Assembly: GCF_900996235.1 (NCBI RefSeq)
Contig: NZ_CAAJGM010000219.1
Coordinates: 186,001-250,000 of the forward strand
Direction of reading: 5' to 3'
Length of the DNA: 64,000 nt
Source of the DNA: Paraburkholderia sp. BCC1885
GTDB lineage: Bacteria; Pseudomonadota; Gammaproteobacteria; Burkholderiales; Burkholderiaceae
The notes beneath the pieces are model-generated. The model was not told the origin of the DNA and did not search any database. It saw nothing but the letters and a program-made list of their open reading frames with translations. Numbering within the stretch: position 1 is the first letter of the stretch; each line of letters begins with the position of its first letter. The position numbers were made by a program, and so were the translations under genes. This document shows positions 8,480-17,855 of the stretch, one piece after another.

Positions 8480-8890
8480 TGCTCGACCCCTTTGCCTCGA
8501 CGGGCCGGGAGCGGCCGCCGTCGTGAAAAGTTACGTTGCCAGGATAGCTGGCTGAAATTTATACCAGGATTCGGCTCTTCGATACCGCTGTTCGCAGACC
8601 GCGTAATCCGGAATCCGTCATCCATGATCGAAGGATGCGGGCGGCGGCGCCTCGAACAGATTGAACTCGCGGCCGTCCAGACCGGCTTTCGAGGCACGAC
8701 GGCCGGCCACCAGCGGCCGAGTAAACCCTCTACAAGGCAGGGTCTGCGCGAGCAATAAATCATAAGAAGAAAGCTGAAACCTGCCAGATAAGCGCCGCCA
8801 ATGGCAAAAAACCGGTGATTCTGCACAGCTAGTCGCCTATCCATCGCAGATCCTACGCTCATCCCAGCCGCCCTGCAGAGGGCGTATGAT
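8480..8890. other. Non-coding stretch upstream of rpoH
   Basis: About 410 bases between the NTF2-like gene and the rpoH control region. One minus-strand frame (8464-8862) is open but has Arg/Pro-rich composition without a ribosome site or family resemblance. I see no RNA gene here. The stretch probably holds the promoter of the NTF2-like gene and upstream rpoH control sequence. Confidence 0.5.
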
Positions 8891-8916
8891 GCTATTGAAA
8901 TCCAAATTTCAATAGC
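8891..8916. promoter_or_regulatory. Perfect 11-bp-arm inverted repeat upstream of rpoH
   Basis: Arms GCTATTGAAAT (8891-8901) and ATTTCAATAGC (8906-8916) are separated by CCAA. The arms are perfectly complementary and AT-rich in an otherwise GC-rich region, 37 bp upstream of the CIRCE element. It is probably a dimeric regulator site or a structured leader. The regulator is unknown. Confidence 0.6.
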
Positions 8917-8953
8917 CAGCAGGGAACCAGGATACCCCCACTTACTCTAAGTA

Positions 8954-8980
8954 TTAGCACTCGGTAAATCAGAGTGCTAA
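8954..8980. promoter_or_regulatory. CIRCE operator (HrcA binding site) of rpoH
   Basis: The sequence is TTAGCACTC (8954-8962), a nine-base spacer, then GAGTGCTAA (8972-8980). It is an exact match to the CIRCE consensus bound by the heat-shock repressor HrcA. It ends 60 bp before the rpoH start. This predicts that HrcA represses rpoH, tying the sigma-32 regulon to the HrcA/GroE thermosensor. Confidence 0.93.
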
Positions 8981-9040
8981 CATCCACGCTGAGGTCGAAG
9001 TTCGACCAGGCTATTTTGCTGATTGCAAGGAGTTTTCCAC

Positions 9041-9976
<936 letters not shown>

Positions 9977-10061
9977 CGCCTGTGCGGCACGGTCCTGGAC
10001 CGGACCGATCCACACGGACCTCGCGCCTGCTCGAACAGCAAGCGGTAAATAAAAAAGCATG

Positions 10062-10102
10062 AAAAAAGCGGCGCCCCGATTCAAGGGCGCCGCTCTTTTT
10101 TT
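10062..10102. terminator. Bidirectional terminator between rpoH and nagE
   Basis: A nine-base-pair stem (GCGGCGCCC at 10068-10076 with GGGCGCCGC at 10085-10093) is flanked by six A on the left and a T-rich tract on the right. It can end rpoH transcripts and also the convergent nag operon. Confidence 0.85.
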
Positions 10103-10166
10103 GGCCTCTCTACTGCTATCTACTGCTATACGGAGGCGCTCACCGCTGCCTCCGTCGCAAGGCTCA

Positions 10167-11951
10167 TCACGCCAGTTGCGGCGAAACTCCACCCGCTGCG
10201 CCACCCGTCGGCAAACGTGCCGACAACTGCTGCGCGTAACGCTGTGCAGCTTCCCCGACGACGATATGGAACGTATCCGGCGAAATCCACGCCACGTCGA
10301 GCGCGGCGAGACGCTGACGATCCACCGCGGTCGGGTCCGTCACCACGATACGCAGACGGGTCGAGGCGACGGCGTTCAGCGAAACGATGTTGGTCGCACC
10401 GCCGAACACGGCAAGCCAGCGGGTCGGCTCGGGATCGAGCGGACCGCTTTGCGCCGTGCCAACCGGCGCCGCTGCTACGGCCGCCACAGGGGCTGCCGCC
10501 GACACGGCCGGCTGTGCTTGAACGCCACCGCCCTGAGCAATCACCGTGCGGATTTCGTCGGCGATGATGTCCGCTTCCGGTCCGATGATCACCTGCACGC
10601 TGGTCGCGCCGCGCTTCAATACGCCACGCGCGCCGATCGTCTTGAGATCGGCTTCCGAAACCTTGGCCGGATCCACCACGGACAGACGCAGACGCGTCGT
10701 GCAGGCATCCACCAGCGACAGATTCGCCGCACCACCCAGCGCCGCGATATAACGCTGCGCGCGCGGAACCGCAGCCGCCGCTGCCGGCGCGACGAAACCG
10801 CCCTTGTCGAACGAGGCAACCTGTTCTTCGGCGGCAGCGGGCTCGCGGCCCGGCGTCGCCATGTTGAACTTGCGGATGAAGAAGCGGAACAGGCCGTAGT
10901 AGACGACGGCGTAGATCGCGCCGATCACCAGCGCCCACCAGCCCTTGGTCGACAGGCCGTAGTTCAGCACATAGTCGATTGCGCCGGCCGAGAACGTGAA
11001 GCCGAGGTGAATCCCGAGCGCCGAACAGACGGCGAGCGAAATGCCCGTCAGCAGCGCGTGGATCGCGTACAGCACCGGTGCGAGGAACATGAAGCTGAAT
11101 TCGATGGGCTCGGTCACGCCCGTCAGGAACGAGGTGAGCGCCATCGAGAACAGCAGGCCGCCGACCATCGCGCGGCGTTCCTTCGGCGCCTCGTGAAACA
11201 TCGCGAGACAGGCGGCCGGCAGACCGAACATCATCACCGGGAAGAAGCCCGTCATGAAGGTGCCCGCAGTCGGGTCGCCCGCGAAGAAGCGGTGCAGGTC
11301 GCCCGTCACCGCCGCGCCGCCGCCCGGCGGCGTGAACGTGCCGAACACGAACCACGTCAGCGAATTCAGGATGTGATGCAGGCCCGTGACAAGCAGCAGG
11401 CGGTTCAGCACGCCGAACACGAATGCGCCAATGGCACCCGCGGTGGTCAGCCAGTGGCCGGCCATGTCGATCGCGGACTGCACCGGCTGCCAGACATAGC
11501 CGAGCACAATGCCGATCACCAGACAGGTCACCCCCGTGACAATCGGCACGAAGCGTTTCCCTCCGAAGAACGCGAGGTAATCGGGCAGTTTGATGTCCTT
11601 GTACTTGTTGTACAGCATCCCCGCCACCAGACCGGCCACGATCCCCGACAGCACGCCCATGTTGAGCTTGTCGTTGATGTCCTTCATCACCGCGATTTCG
11701 ACCAGATAACCGATCGCGCCGGCCAGCGCCGCCACGCCGTTGTTGTCCTTCGCGAAGCCGACCGCGATGCCGATGGCAAACAGCAGCGGCAGGTTGTCGA
11801 AAATCGCGCCGCCCGCGTCGGCGATCATCTTGATGTTGAACACATCGGGCTGGCCGAGTCGCAGCAGCAAGCCGGCAACCGGCAGCACTGCAATCGGCAG
11901 CATCAGCGCGCGGCCGAGCCGCTGCACCTTCAGAAACGGATTACCGTCCAT
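10167..11951 (-). CDS. nagE: N-acetylglucosamine PTS permease, IIC-IIB-IIB
   Basis: A 594-residue inner-membrane PTS permease of the glucose/GlcNAc family. The IIC domain (about 1-365) begins FLKVQRLGRALMLPIAVLPVAGLLLRLGQ and includes the GITEPIEF-like segment GVTEPIEFSFMF (278-289). A first IIB domain (about 398-475) has the phosphorylated cysteine C417 in DACTTRLRL. A second IIB-like domain (about 509-582) aligns well, but the cysteine is replaced by A529 (NAVASTRLRI). The chain lacks IIA, which the neighbouring nagF fusion supplies. It imports GlcNAc as GlcNAc-6-phosphate. It is the last gene of the nag operon, 84 bp after nagF. Confidence 0.93.
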   Translation of the reverse strand: MDGNPFLKVQRLGRALMLPIAVLPVAGLLLRLGQPDVFNIKMIADAGGAIFDNLPLLFAIGIAVGFAKDNNGVAALAGAIGYLVEIAVMKDINDKLNMGVLSGIVAGLVAGMLYNKYKDIKLPDYLAFFGGKRFVPIVTGVTCLVIGIVLGYVWQPVQSAIDMAGHWLTTAGAIGAFVFGVLNRLLLVTGLHHILNSLTWFVFGTFTPPGGGAAVTGDLHRFFAGDPTAGTFMTGFFPVMMFGLPAACLAMFHEAPKERRAMVGGLLFSMALTSFLTGVTEPIEFSFMFLAPVLYAIHALLTGISLAVCSALGIHLGFTFSAGAIDYVLNYGLSTKGWWALVIGAIYAVVYYGLFRFFIRKFNMATPGREPAAAEEQVASFDKGGFVAPAAAAAVPRAQRYIAALGGAANLSLVDACTTRLRLSVVDPAKVSEADLKTIGARGVLKRGATSVQVIIGPEADIIADEIRTVIAQGGGVQAQPAVSAAAPVAAVAAAPVGTAQSGPLDPEPTRWLAVFGGATNIVSLNAVASTRLRIVVTDPTAVDRQRLAALDVAWISPDTFHIVVGEAAQRYAQQLSARLPTGGAAGGVSPQLA

Positions 11952-12035
11952 TTACACCTCCAATCCTTCGTCTCGTCGTTGAGTCGTAGCTTTACGTGGT
12001 TATTTCGCGAAATTGCACCGTGGACTTTTTTGGGA

Positions 12036-14594
12036 TCAGTCCAGCGGCCAGGTTTCGCGGCTCACTGCTCTTACCGCCTGCGCCGACGGCAGCGCCAGGA
12101 CGTCCTGGGCGCGTTGCTGGCACAGTTGATAATTGAGGTTGCGCACTCGCGCCTTGATGCCCGGCACCGACACCGGATCCACCGACAGCTCGGTCACGCC
12201 GAGGCCGACGAGCAGCGGCACGGCCAGCGGATCGCCCGCCAGCGCGCCGCACACGCCCACCCATTTGCCATGCCTGTTCGCGCCCTGCACGGTCGCCGCG
12301 ATCAGGCGCAGCACGGCCGGATGCAGGCCGTCGGCCTGGGCGGCGAGGTCCGCCTGGCAGCGGTCCATAGCCAGCGTGTATTGCGTCAGATCGTTGGTGC
12401 CGATCGAGAGGAAATCCGCGTGTTGCGCCAGTTGATCGGCGAGCAAGGCCGCCGACGGCACTTCGATCATCACGCCGACTTCGATCGGATCGGTGCGGCC
12501 GATTTCGCGGGCGAATTCGTCGATGCGTTTGCGCAGATGGATCAGCTCACCGACGTCGGTCACCATCGGCAGCAGGATGCGCACGGCGCCGAGCGGCTGC
12601 ACCGCCAGCAGGCCGCGCAACTGGTCGTCGAGCAGATCCGGGCGCACTTGCGCGAGGCGGATGCCGCGCAGGCCGAGCGCAGGATTCGGCTCGGGCGGCA
12701 GCGTCAGATAGTCGACTTCCTTGTCCGCGCCGACATCCAGCGTGCGGATGATCGCGGTGCGGCCGGCGAGCGCGTCGACGATCGACTGATAGCTCTGGCG
12801 ATGCTCTTCCGTAGTCGGCGCCGAAGCGCGGTGGATGAACAGCAGTTCGGTGCGCAGCAGACCAATTGAGTCGGCGCCGTTCTCGACCGCCGTCTTCGCG
12901 TCGTCCAGCGTGGCGATGTTCGCGGCCACTTCGACCGCGTGGCCATCCGCCGTCGCGGCGGCCTGTTGCGAGGTGCGGCGGTTCGCTTCGCGCACGCCGG
13001 CAAGACGCGTGCGTTCGTGGCGGGCGCGTTCCACGTCGCCGGCCGTCGGTGCGAATTCCATCCGCCCTGATGTGGCATCCACCACGACTTCCGTGCCTTC
13101 GGCAATGGCGTGCACGGCGTCGCCCACCGCCACCAGCGCCGGAATGCCGCTTTGCCGCGCGAGGATCGCCGCGTGGGATGTCGCGCCGCCGCGCGCCATG
13201 ACGAGCGCCGTCACACGCGAACGGTCCAGCGACGACAGATCCGAAGGCGTGAATTCTTCGGCCACCAGCACGGCTTCGTCCGGCAGCACGCGCGCCGCGC
13301 TGTTCGAATAGCCGAGGGCGCGCAGCACGCGCTTTTCCAGATCGCGCAGATCGGCAGCCCGCTCGGCGAGCAGCGCGTCTTCAACCTGGGTCAGAACGGC
13401 GATCTGCGTGCGGATCGCCTGGCGCCATCCATAGCCCGCGCTTTTGCCGATGCTGATCAGGTCACGCGCCATGTCGAGCAGCGTGGGGTCTTCGAGCAGG
13501 ACGCGATGCACCGCGAAAATGCCCGCTTCGCCATGTGCGCCGCGTTGCGAGGCGTCGCGCACGGTGGTGTGCAATTCGGCGTCGACGGTGGCAAGCGCCT
13601 TGTCGAGCAGACGGCTTTCCGCCGCCGACGCGCCCGCTGCCAGCTCGGGCGGATCGAGATCCGCATCGTCCCAGCGCACCAGCTTGCCGACCGCGACGCC
13701 CGGCGCCGCGCAAACGCCCATCAGCGTGTTGGGCGCGAGCGGCGCACCGCCTGTCTGCGCCACGGCCTGTGGCGCCGGCGAGAGTTGCCTTGCGGGCTTC
13801 TCTTCCGCTTCGCCATGTGCTTCACGAAGCAACTCGTGCGCGACCGCCTCGACCGCGGCCGCGGCTTGCGCACCGACGCCGAGAATCTCGACCGTCGCGC
13901 CTTCACCCGCGCCGAGGCCAAGCAGGCCCACAATGCTTTCGATCGGCGCCTTACGGCCCTCGTAACGCACTTCGACGCGCGCATCGAGACCGCGCGCCGC
14001 TTCGCGCGCGCGTGCCGCCGGCCGCGCATGCAGGCCGCCGGCGTGAATCAGCGTGACCGTTCGGCGCGCTTCTTCCGTGACGTTGGTGGCGCTGCGCGAG
14101 GCTTGCGCCGCCGCGCCGCTGCGCGCACGCAGCACCAGCAACGGCGTTTCGCCGGCCTTCAGCAGGCCGCCTTCCGCGCGTTCGACGATTTCGAAGGCAT
14201 CCGAATTGGCAATCGCGATCACCGACACCAGGCTCGGCGCGTTGCATGCCACCACGTCCTGATCGAATTCGATCAGGACGTCGCCGGCACGCACGTGGGC
14301 GCCTTGCTCGACCAGCGGCACAAAACCGCGGCCATTCAGTTCGACTGTATCGATACCGATATGCAGCAGAATTTCCGCGCCTTCGGCCGTCGCGAGCGTC
14401 ACTGCGTGGCCGGTACGCGCCAGATGCGTGAGCACGCCGTCGCACGGCGCGACGAGCTGGCCGACCAGCGGATCGAGGCCGATGCCATCGCCGAACATGC
14501 CGCCCGAAAACACCGGGTCAGGCACGTTCGCGAGCGGCACGACCCGACCGGTCATGGGCGCGAGCAAAACAATATGGCCTTGGGAATGGCTCAT
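12036..14594 (-). CDS. nagF: Fused PTS protein EIIA-HPr-EI for N-acetylglucosamine
   Basis: An 852-residue multiphosphoryl transfer protein with three PTS modules in one chain. EIIA-Glc type comes first (about 1-150, active H78 in LLHIGIDTVELNG). HPr follows (about 178-265, H189 in GGLHARPA). EI is last (about 290-850, phospho-H474 in GGATSHAAILAR, and a C-terminal PEP-binding region with GVCGALAGD). It carries phosphate from PEP to NagE. The start ATG at 14594 follows a GAGGAG site. A nine-codon extension is open but lacks one. It makes the nag operon independent of the general PtsI/PtsH encoded at 39.5-41.8 kb. Confidence 0.94.
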   Translation of the reverse strand: MSHSQGHIVLLAPMTGRVVPLANVPDPVFSGGMFGDGIGLDPLVGQLVAPCDGVLTHLARTGHAVTLATAEGAEILLHIGIDTVELNGRGFVPLVEQGAHVRAGDVLIEFDQDVVACNAPSLVSVIAIANSDAFEIVERAEGGLLKAGETPLLVLRARSGAAAQASRSATNVTEEARRTVTLIHAGGLHARPAARAREAARGLDARVEVRYEGRKAPIESIVGLLGLGAGEGATVEILGVGAQAAAAVEAVAHELLREAHGEAEEKPARQLSPAPQAVAQTGGAPLAPNTLMGVCAAPGVAVGKLVRWDDADLDPPELAAGASAAESRLLDKALATVDAELHTTVRDASQRGAHGEAGIFAVHRVLLEDPTLLDMARDLISIGKSAGYGWRQAIRTQIAVLTQVEDALLAERAADLRDLEKRVLRALGYSNSAARVLPDEAVLVAEEFTPSDLSSLDRSRVTALVMARGGATSHAAILARQSGIPALVAVGDAVHAIAEGTEVVVDATSGRMEFAPTAGDVERARHERTRLAGVREANRRTSQQAAATADGHAVEVAANIATLDDAKTAVENGADSIGLLRTELLFIHRASAPTTEEHRQSYQSIVDALAGRTAIIRTLDVGADKEVDYLTLPPEPNPALGLRGIRLAQVRPDLLDDQLRGLLAVQPLGAVRILLPMVTDVGELIHLRKRIDEFAREIGRTDPIEVGVMIEVPSAALLADQLAQHADFLSIGTNDLTQYTLAMDRCQADLAAQADGLHPAVLRLIAATVQGANRHGKWVGVCGALAGDPLAVPLLVGLGVTELSVDPVSVPGIKARVRNLNYQLCQQRAQDVLALPSAQAVRAVSRETWPLD

Positions 14595-14633
14595 CAAACG
14601 GGACTCCTCAACACGGCGCATCTGATTTCTCGA

Positions 14634-15650
14634 TCAGTGAGTTTCGGTGACTTTATTCAGATGGCGCGGCGCATCGGGATTGCGTCCGCGTGCGGCAGCA
14701 AGACCAGCAGCCATCACATAAAAGGAAAGAATGGCGGCAATCGGGTCGAGCGCCGCGTGGGCCGTCGTGACGAGCGGCAAGGTGGCTTCCGGGACGTCGT
14801 CCGGCGCGGCCAGCAGCACGCGTGCGCCGCGTGCCTGCATGTCGCGGGCGAGCTGGATCAGGCCAGCCTGTTCGGGTCCGCGCGGGGCGAATACCAGCAG
14901 CGGGTAGTCGCGGTCGATCAGTTCCATCGGACCATGGCGCACTTCCGCGCTGGAAAACGCCTCCGCCTGGATGCCCGAGGTCTCCTTGAGCTTGAGCGCC
15001 GCTTCCTGCGCGATCGCGAGGCCAAGTCCGCGGCCAATCACGATCATGCGTTCGACGCCGCGCAATTCTTCGACGGCCTGGCTCCAATCCAGCTGGCCGG
15101 CGCGCCGCAAAGCGTCAGGCAGGTCGCGCAGCGCGCCCAGCAGGGTTTCGTCGCGCTGCCAGTGCGCCACCAGTTGCGCGGAAATCGACAGCATCGCGAT
15201 ATAGCTTTTGGTGGCCGCGACGCTCAACTCGGGGCCGGCGACGAGCGGCAGATGCCATTCGCACGCGTCGGCCAGCGGCGACTGCGGCGCGTTCACCGCC
15301 GCCACCGTCAGCGCGCCGGCTTCGCGCAGCGCGGCCATTGTGCCCACCAGATCCGGGCTCTTGCCGGATTGCGAGAACGCCACCGCGAGTTGGTCGCGCA
15401 CCTGCAGCGGCGCCTGCTGCAGCGTCGCCACCGACATCGGCAGCGAAGCGACCGGCACGCCGATCCGGCTCATGGCCAGGCTCGCAAAATAGCTCGCGGC
15501 GTGATCCGAACTGCCGCGCGCCACCGTCAGCGCGACATGGCGCGGACGTTCCGCGAGCTTCTGCGCGAGCGCCTCGACGCGTGATGTATCCGCAAGTTGC
15601 GCGGCGACCACATCGGCGGACGCCAGCGCTTCGTTAAGCATATTCGACAA
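14634..15650 (-). CDS. nagB2: SIS-domain glucosamine-6-phosphate deaminase (NagB-II type)
   Basis: A 338-residue protein with two SIS sugar-isomerase domains and no glutaminase domain. Conserved segments are ARGSSDHAASYFASL (first SIS), SQSGKSPDLV (phosphosugar loop), ATKSYIAML, the second SIS with IGRGLGLAIAQEAALKLKETSGIQAEAFSSAEVRHGPMEL, and the C-terminal HLNKVTETH. This is the NagB-II group that converts glucosamine-6-phosphate to fructose-6-phosphate and ammonia, consistent with its place between nagA and nagF. The start is either TTG at 15650, with GGAG at good distance and overlapping the nagA end, or ATG at 15641. Confidence 0.9.
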   Translation of the reverse strand: MSNMLNEALASADVVAAQLADTSRVEALAQKLAERPRHVALTVARGSSDHAASYFASLAMSRIGVPVASLPMSVATLQQAPLQVRDQLAVAFSQSGKSPDLVGTMAALREAGALTVAAVNAPQSPLADACEWHLPLVAGPELSVAATKSYIAMLSISAQLVAHWQRDETLLGALRDLPDALRRAGQLDWSQAVEELRGVERMIVIGRGLGLAIAQEAALKLKETSGIQAEAFSSAEVRHGPMELIDRDYPLLVFAPRGPEQAGLIQLARDMQARGARVLLAAPDDVPEATLPLVTTAHAALDPIAAILSFYVMAAGLAAARGRNPDAPRHLNKVTETH

Positions 15651-16737
15651 TTGATTCTCCTTCGACGTAGGTCGCGCTCAGCGCCAGTTCACGATCGAAC
15701 ACGACCAGATCGGCCCACGCACCGCGGGCGATGCGGCCGCGGTCTTCGATACCGAGATAGTCGGCGGCATAGCGCGACAAACGATTTGAAACATCGGCCA
15801 TCGGCAGGCCGATCGATACCAGATTGCGCAGCGCCTGATCCATCGTCAGGGTGCTGCCCGCGAGCGTGCCGTCGGCAAGACGCACGCCGCCCAGACACTT
15901 CGTGACATGCTGGCTGCCGAGGCGGTATTCGCCATCCGGCATGCCGGTGGCCGAGGTGCTGTCGGTCACCACGTACACACGCGGAATCGCCCGCATGGCG
16001 GCGCGGATCGCGCCCGGATGAACGTGCAGCAGATCGGGGATGATTTCCGCGAATTCGGCATGCGCCAGCGCCGCGCCGACCATGCCGGGATTGCGGTGAT
16101 GCAGCGGCGACATCGCGTTGAACAGATGCGTGAAGCCGCACGCGCCATGCTTGAGCGCCGCGACGGCGTCGTCGTATGTGCCGAGCGAATGGCCCAACTG
16201 TACGCGCACGCCGCGCGCCGCGATCTCAGAAATGATGTCCATGTGGCCGGAAATTTCCGGCGCGATGGTGACCACGCGGATCGGCGCGATGGACAGATAC
16301 TTCAGCACTTCGTCGAGCACCGCGGACACCGCCGCGTCCGGCTGCGCACCGAGTTTGCCCGGATTGATATACGGACCTTCGAGGTGCACGCCCAGCACGC
16401 GCGAGCCGCCCGGCGTGCGCACGCGGGCGACGTCGCCGAGATTGGCCACCACGCTCATCAGCTCTTCGCGCGGCGCGGTCATCGTCGTGGCGAGCAGGCT
16501 GGTGGTGCCGAAGCGCGCATGCGTGCGCGTGATCGTTTCGATGGCGTTGCCCGCTTCCATGACGTCCGAGCCGCCGCCGCCGTGCACGTGCAGATCGATG
16601 AAACCCGGCAGGATGTAGGGCGCGTCGTTCGTCGACGGATCGACGCGATCACCGGCGAGCGACGTGATGCGGCCGTTTTCGTATTCGAGCGTGCCGTGAA
16701 TCCACCCATCGGTGGTGAGTATGTTTCCGGTCAGCAT
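15634..16737 (-). CDS. nagA: N-acetylglucosamine-6-phosphate deacetylase
   Basis: A 367-residue amidohydrolase that removes acetate from GlcNAc-6-phosphate. It has the metal-site motifs PGFIDLHVHGGGG (about 45-57), the LGVHLEGPYINPGKLGAQ loop with a metal-binding Glu, GHSLGTYDDAV, FTHLFNAMSPLHHRNPGMVGAAL and the catalytic Asp region VTDSTSATGMPDGEY. It overlaps the next gene by a few codons, showing translational coupling. It heads the enzyme part of the operon and is separated from nagR by about 150 bp holding a palindrome. Confidence 0.95.
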   Translation of the reverse strand: MLTGNILTTDGWIHGTLEYENGRITSLAGDRVDPSTNDAPYILPGFIDLHVHGGGGSDVMEAGNAIETITRTHARFGTTSLLATTMTAPREELMSVVANLGDVARVRTPGGSRVLGVHLEGPYINPGKLGAQPDAAVSAVLDEVLKYLSIAPIRVVTIAPEISGHMDIISEIAARGVRVQLGHSLGTYDDAVAALKHGACGFTHLFNAMSPLHHRNPGMVGAALAHAEFAEIIPDLLHVHPGAIRAAMRAIPRVYVVTDSTSATGMPDGEYRLGSQHVTKCLGGVRLADGTLAGSTLTMDQALRNLVSIGLPMADVSNRLSRYAADYLGIEDRGRIARGAWADLVVFDRELALSATYVEGESIVEYA

Positions 16738-16780
16738 GAGTCTCTCTGATGATACGTAGTGCTTACGTTGACAATTCGGT

Positions 16781-16797
16781 GGACAACGCGGTTGTCC
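16781..16797. promoter_or_regulatory. 17-bp palindrome upstream of nagA
   Basis: Perfect inverted repeat GGACAAC-GCG-GTTGTCC in the gap between nagR and nagA, 44 bp before the nagA start. It could be an operator for the operon regulator or a small attenuating hairpin. No T-run follows, so it is not a classical terminator. Confidence 0.5.
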
Positions 16798-16886
16798 TCG
16801 GCGGCCCTCGGTTACGAATCCGCGCCCTTCATCATTGCGCGAGGATCGGACCGGTACCGCGCTGGTACGGCTGGATCAATGAGCAT

Positions 16887-17621
16887 TCATTGACGCAACT
16901 CGGCGACAAAGTCGTAGTAATCGTCCCGGCAATAGGTGTCCGTCAATTCGATGGCGCGCTGGTCGGCGCTGTAACCGATGCGCGTAATCACCAGCAGCGC
17001 CGAGCCCGCTTCGACATCCATTAGCGCAGCAATCTCGCTCGTGGCATTGACCGCGCGAAAGTGTTGCAGCGCGCGCACCACCGCCTTGCCGCGCTGCTCC
17101 AGATAGCTGTACAGCGACACGCCGATGGCCTGCGGGTCCGGCACCACGGCCGCCGGCAGCGCCGAATGTTCGACCGCCATCACGATGCCGTCCGCGCGCC
17201 GCAAACGCCGCAGGCTCGTAACCGCCGCGCCCGGCGACAGGCCGAGGTGCACCAGCTCGTCGCGATTCGCCGGGCGGATACCGCGTTCGAGCCACACCGA
17301 GTCCGGCCGAAAGCCGCGTTGCTGCATCTTTTTCGTGAAGCCGGTGAGCCGCGACAGCGGATCTTCCACGCGCGGCGTGATGAAGCTGCCCGCGCCTCGC
17401 GCCCGCCGGATCAGACCCTGCTCGACCAGCAGCTCAATCGCCTTGCGCGCGGTAATGCGCGACACGCCAATCGCATCCGACAAAGTCCGCTCCGACGGCA
17501 ACGCCTCACCCGCCGACCAGACACCGCAGTGGATTGCCGTGGCGAGGTTGCGCGCGAGTTGCAAATAGAGCGGCGTGACGTTGCGGGCGTCAGGCATCAA
17601 TGCGGACCAGCGTGTTTCCAT
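16887..17621 (-). CDS. nagR: GntR/HutC-family regulator of the nag operon
   Basis: A 244-residue repressor with an N-terminal winged helix (PLYLQLARNLATAIHCGVWSAGEALPSERTLSDAIGVSRITARKAIELLVEQGLIRRARGAGSFI, about 16-80). A C-terminal UTRA ligand domain (about 95-240) ends AIELTDTYCRDDYYDFVAELRQ. This is the HutC/NagR/DasR architecture, whose members respond to GlcNAc-6-P or GlcN-6-P. Position directly upstream of nagA supports the role. The start ATG at 17621 is chosen because the longer frame to 17735 runs through palindromic promoter DNA. Confidence 0.88.
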   Translation of the reverse strand: METRWSALMPDARNVTPLYLQLARNLATAIHCGVWSAGEALPSERTLSDAIGVSRITARKAIELLVEQGLIRRARGAGSFITPRVEDPLSRLTGFTKKMQQRGFRPDSVWLERGIRPANRDELVHLGLSPGAAVTSLRRLRRADGIVMAVEHSALPAAVVPDPQAIGVSLYSYLEQRGKAVVRALQHFRAVNATSEIAALMDVEAGSALLVITRIGYSADQRAIELTDTYCRDDYYDFVAELRQ

Positions 17622-17696
17622 AGGGCTCGGGAAGATCTCGGAGGGAAGAGCGCGGGCTACGAAATGAGAGCCCATTATATAACCACAATAATACCA

Positions 17697-17730
17697 GTCA
17701 ATCGAGTTGTTCCATGGACCATGGATTGAC
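17697..17730. promoter_or_regulatory. Nested palindrome upstream of nagR
   Basis: Inner perfect dyad TCCATGG-A-CCATGGA (17711-17725) sits within outer arms GTCAATC (17697-17703) and GATTGAC (17724-17730). It lies 76 bp upstream of the nagR start. It is a candidate autoregulatory operator for NagR. Confidence 0.45.
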
Positions 17731-17832
17731 CGCAAAGCCTTGATAGAAAAGGGAATAACCGCGATTCATCGGGCGTTTCGGGCTGCCAATGGCGATCGGT
17801 ATTTACCCGTATTCGGGATAAGGGCCGCCCAT

Positions 17833-17855
17833 GTAGCGAACCACTGGTTCGCTAC
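17833..17855. promoter_or_regulatory. Perfect 23-bp palindrome upstream of the MarR-GNAT gene
   Basis: Arms GTAGCGAACCA (17833-17843) and TGGTTCGCTAC (17845-17855) are exact reverse complements around a central C. It lies 150 bp before the TTG start of the MarR-GNAT gene. Size and symmetry fit a MarR-dimer operator, so autoregulation is a reasonable guess. Confidence 0.6.

Noticed and set aside
8464..8862. 132-codon minus-strand frame upstream of rpoH
   Set aside because: A short hydrophobic run near the start looked like a membrane helix, but the rest is Arg/Pro/Ser-rich, there is no ribosome site, and it overlaps the start of the NTF2-like gene.
10059..12869. 936-codon open frame on the plus strand
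   Set aside because: It lies antisense to nagE and nagF and is Arg/His-rich, as expected for the mirror frame of GC-rich coding DNA. The opposite strand has clear PTS domains.
13110..15584. 824-codon open frame on the plus strand
   Set aside because: Antisense to nagF and the deaminase gene, with Arg/Gln/His-rich low-complexity sequence and no family motif.
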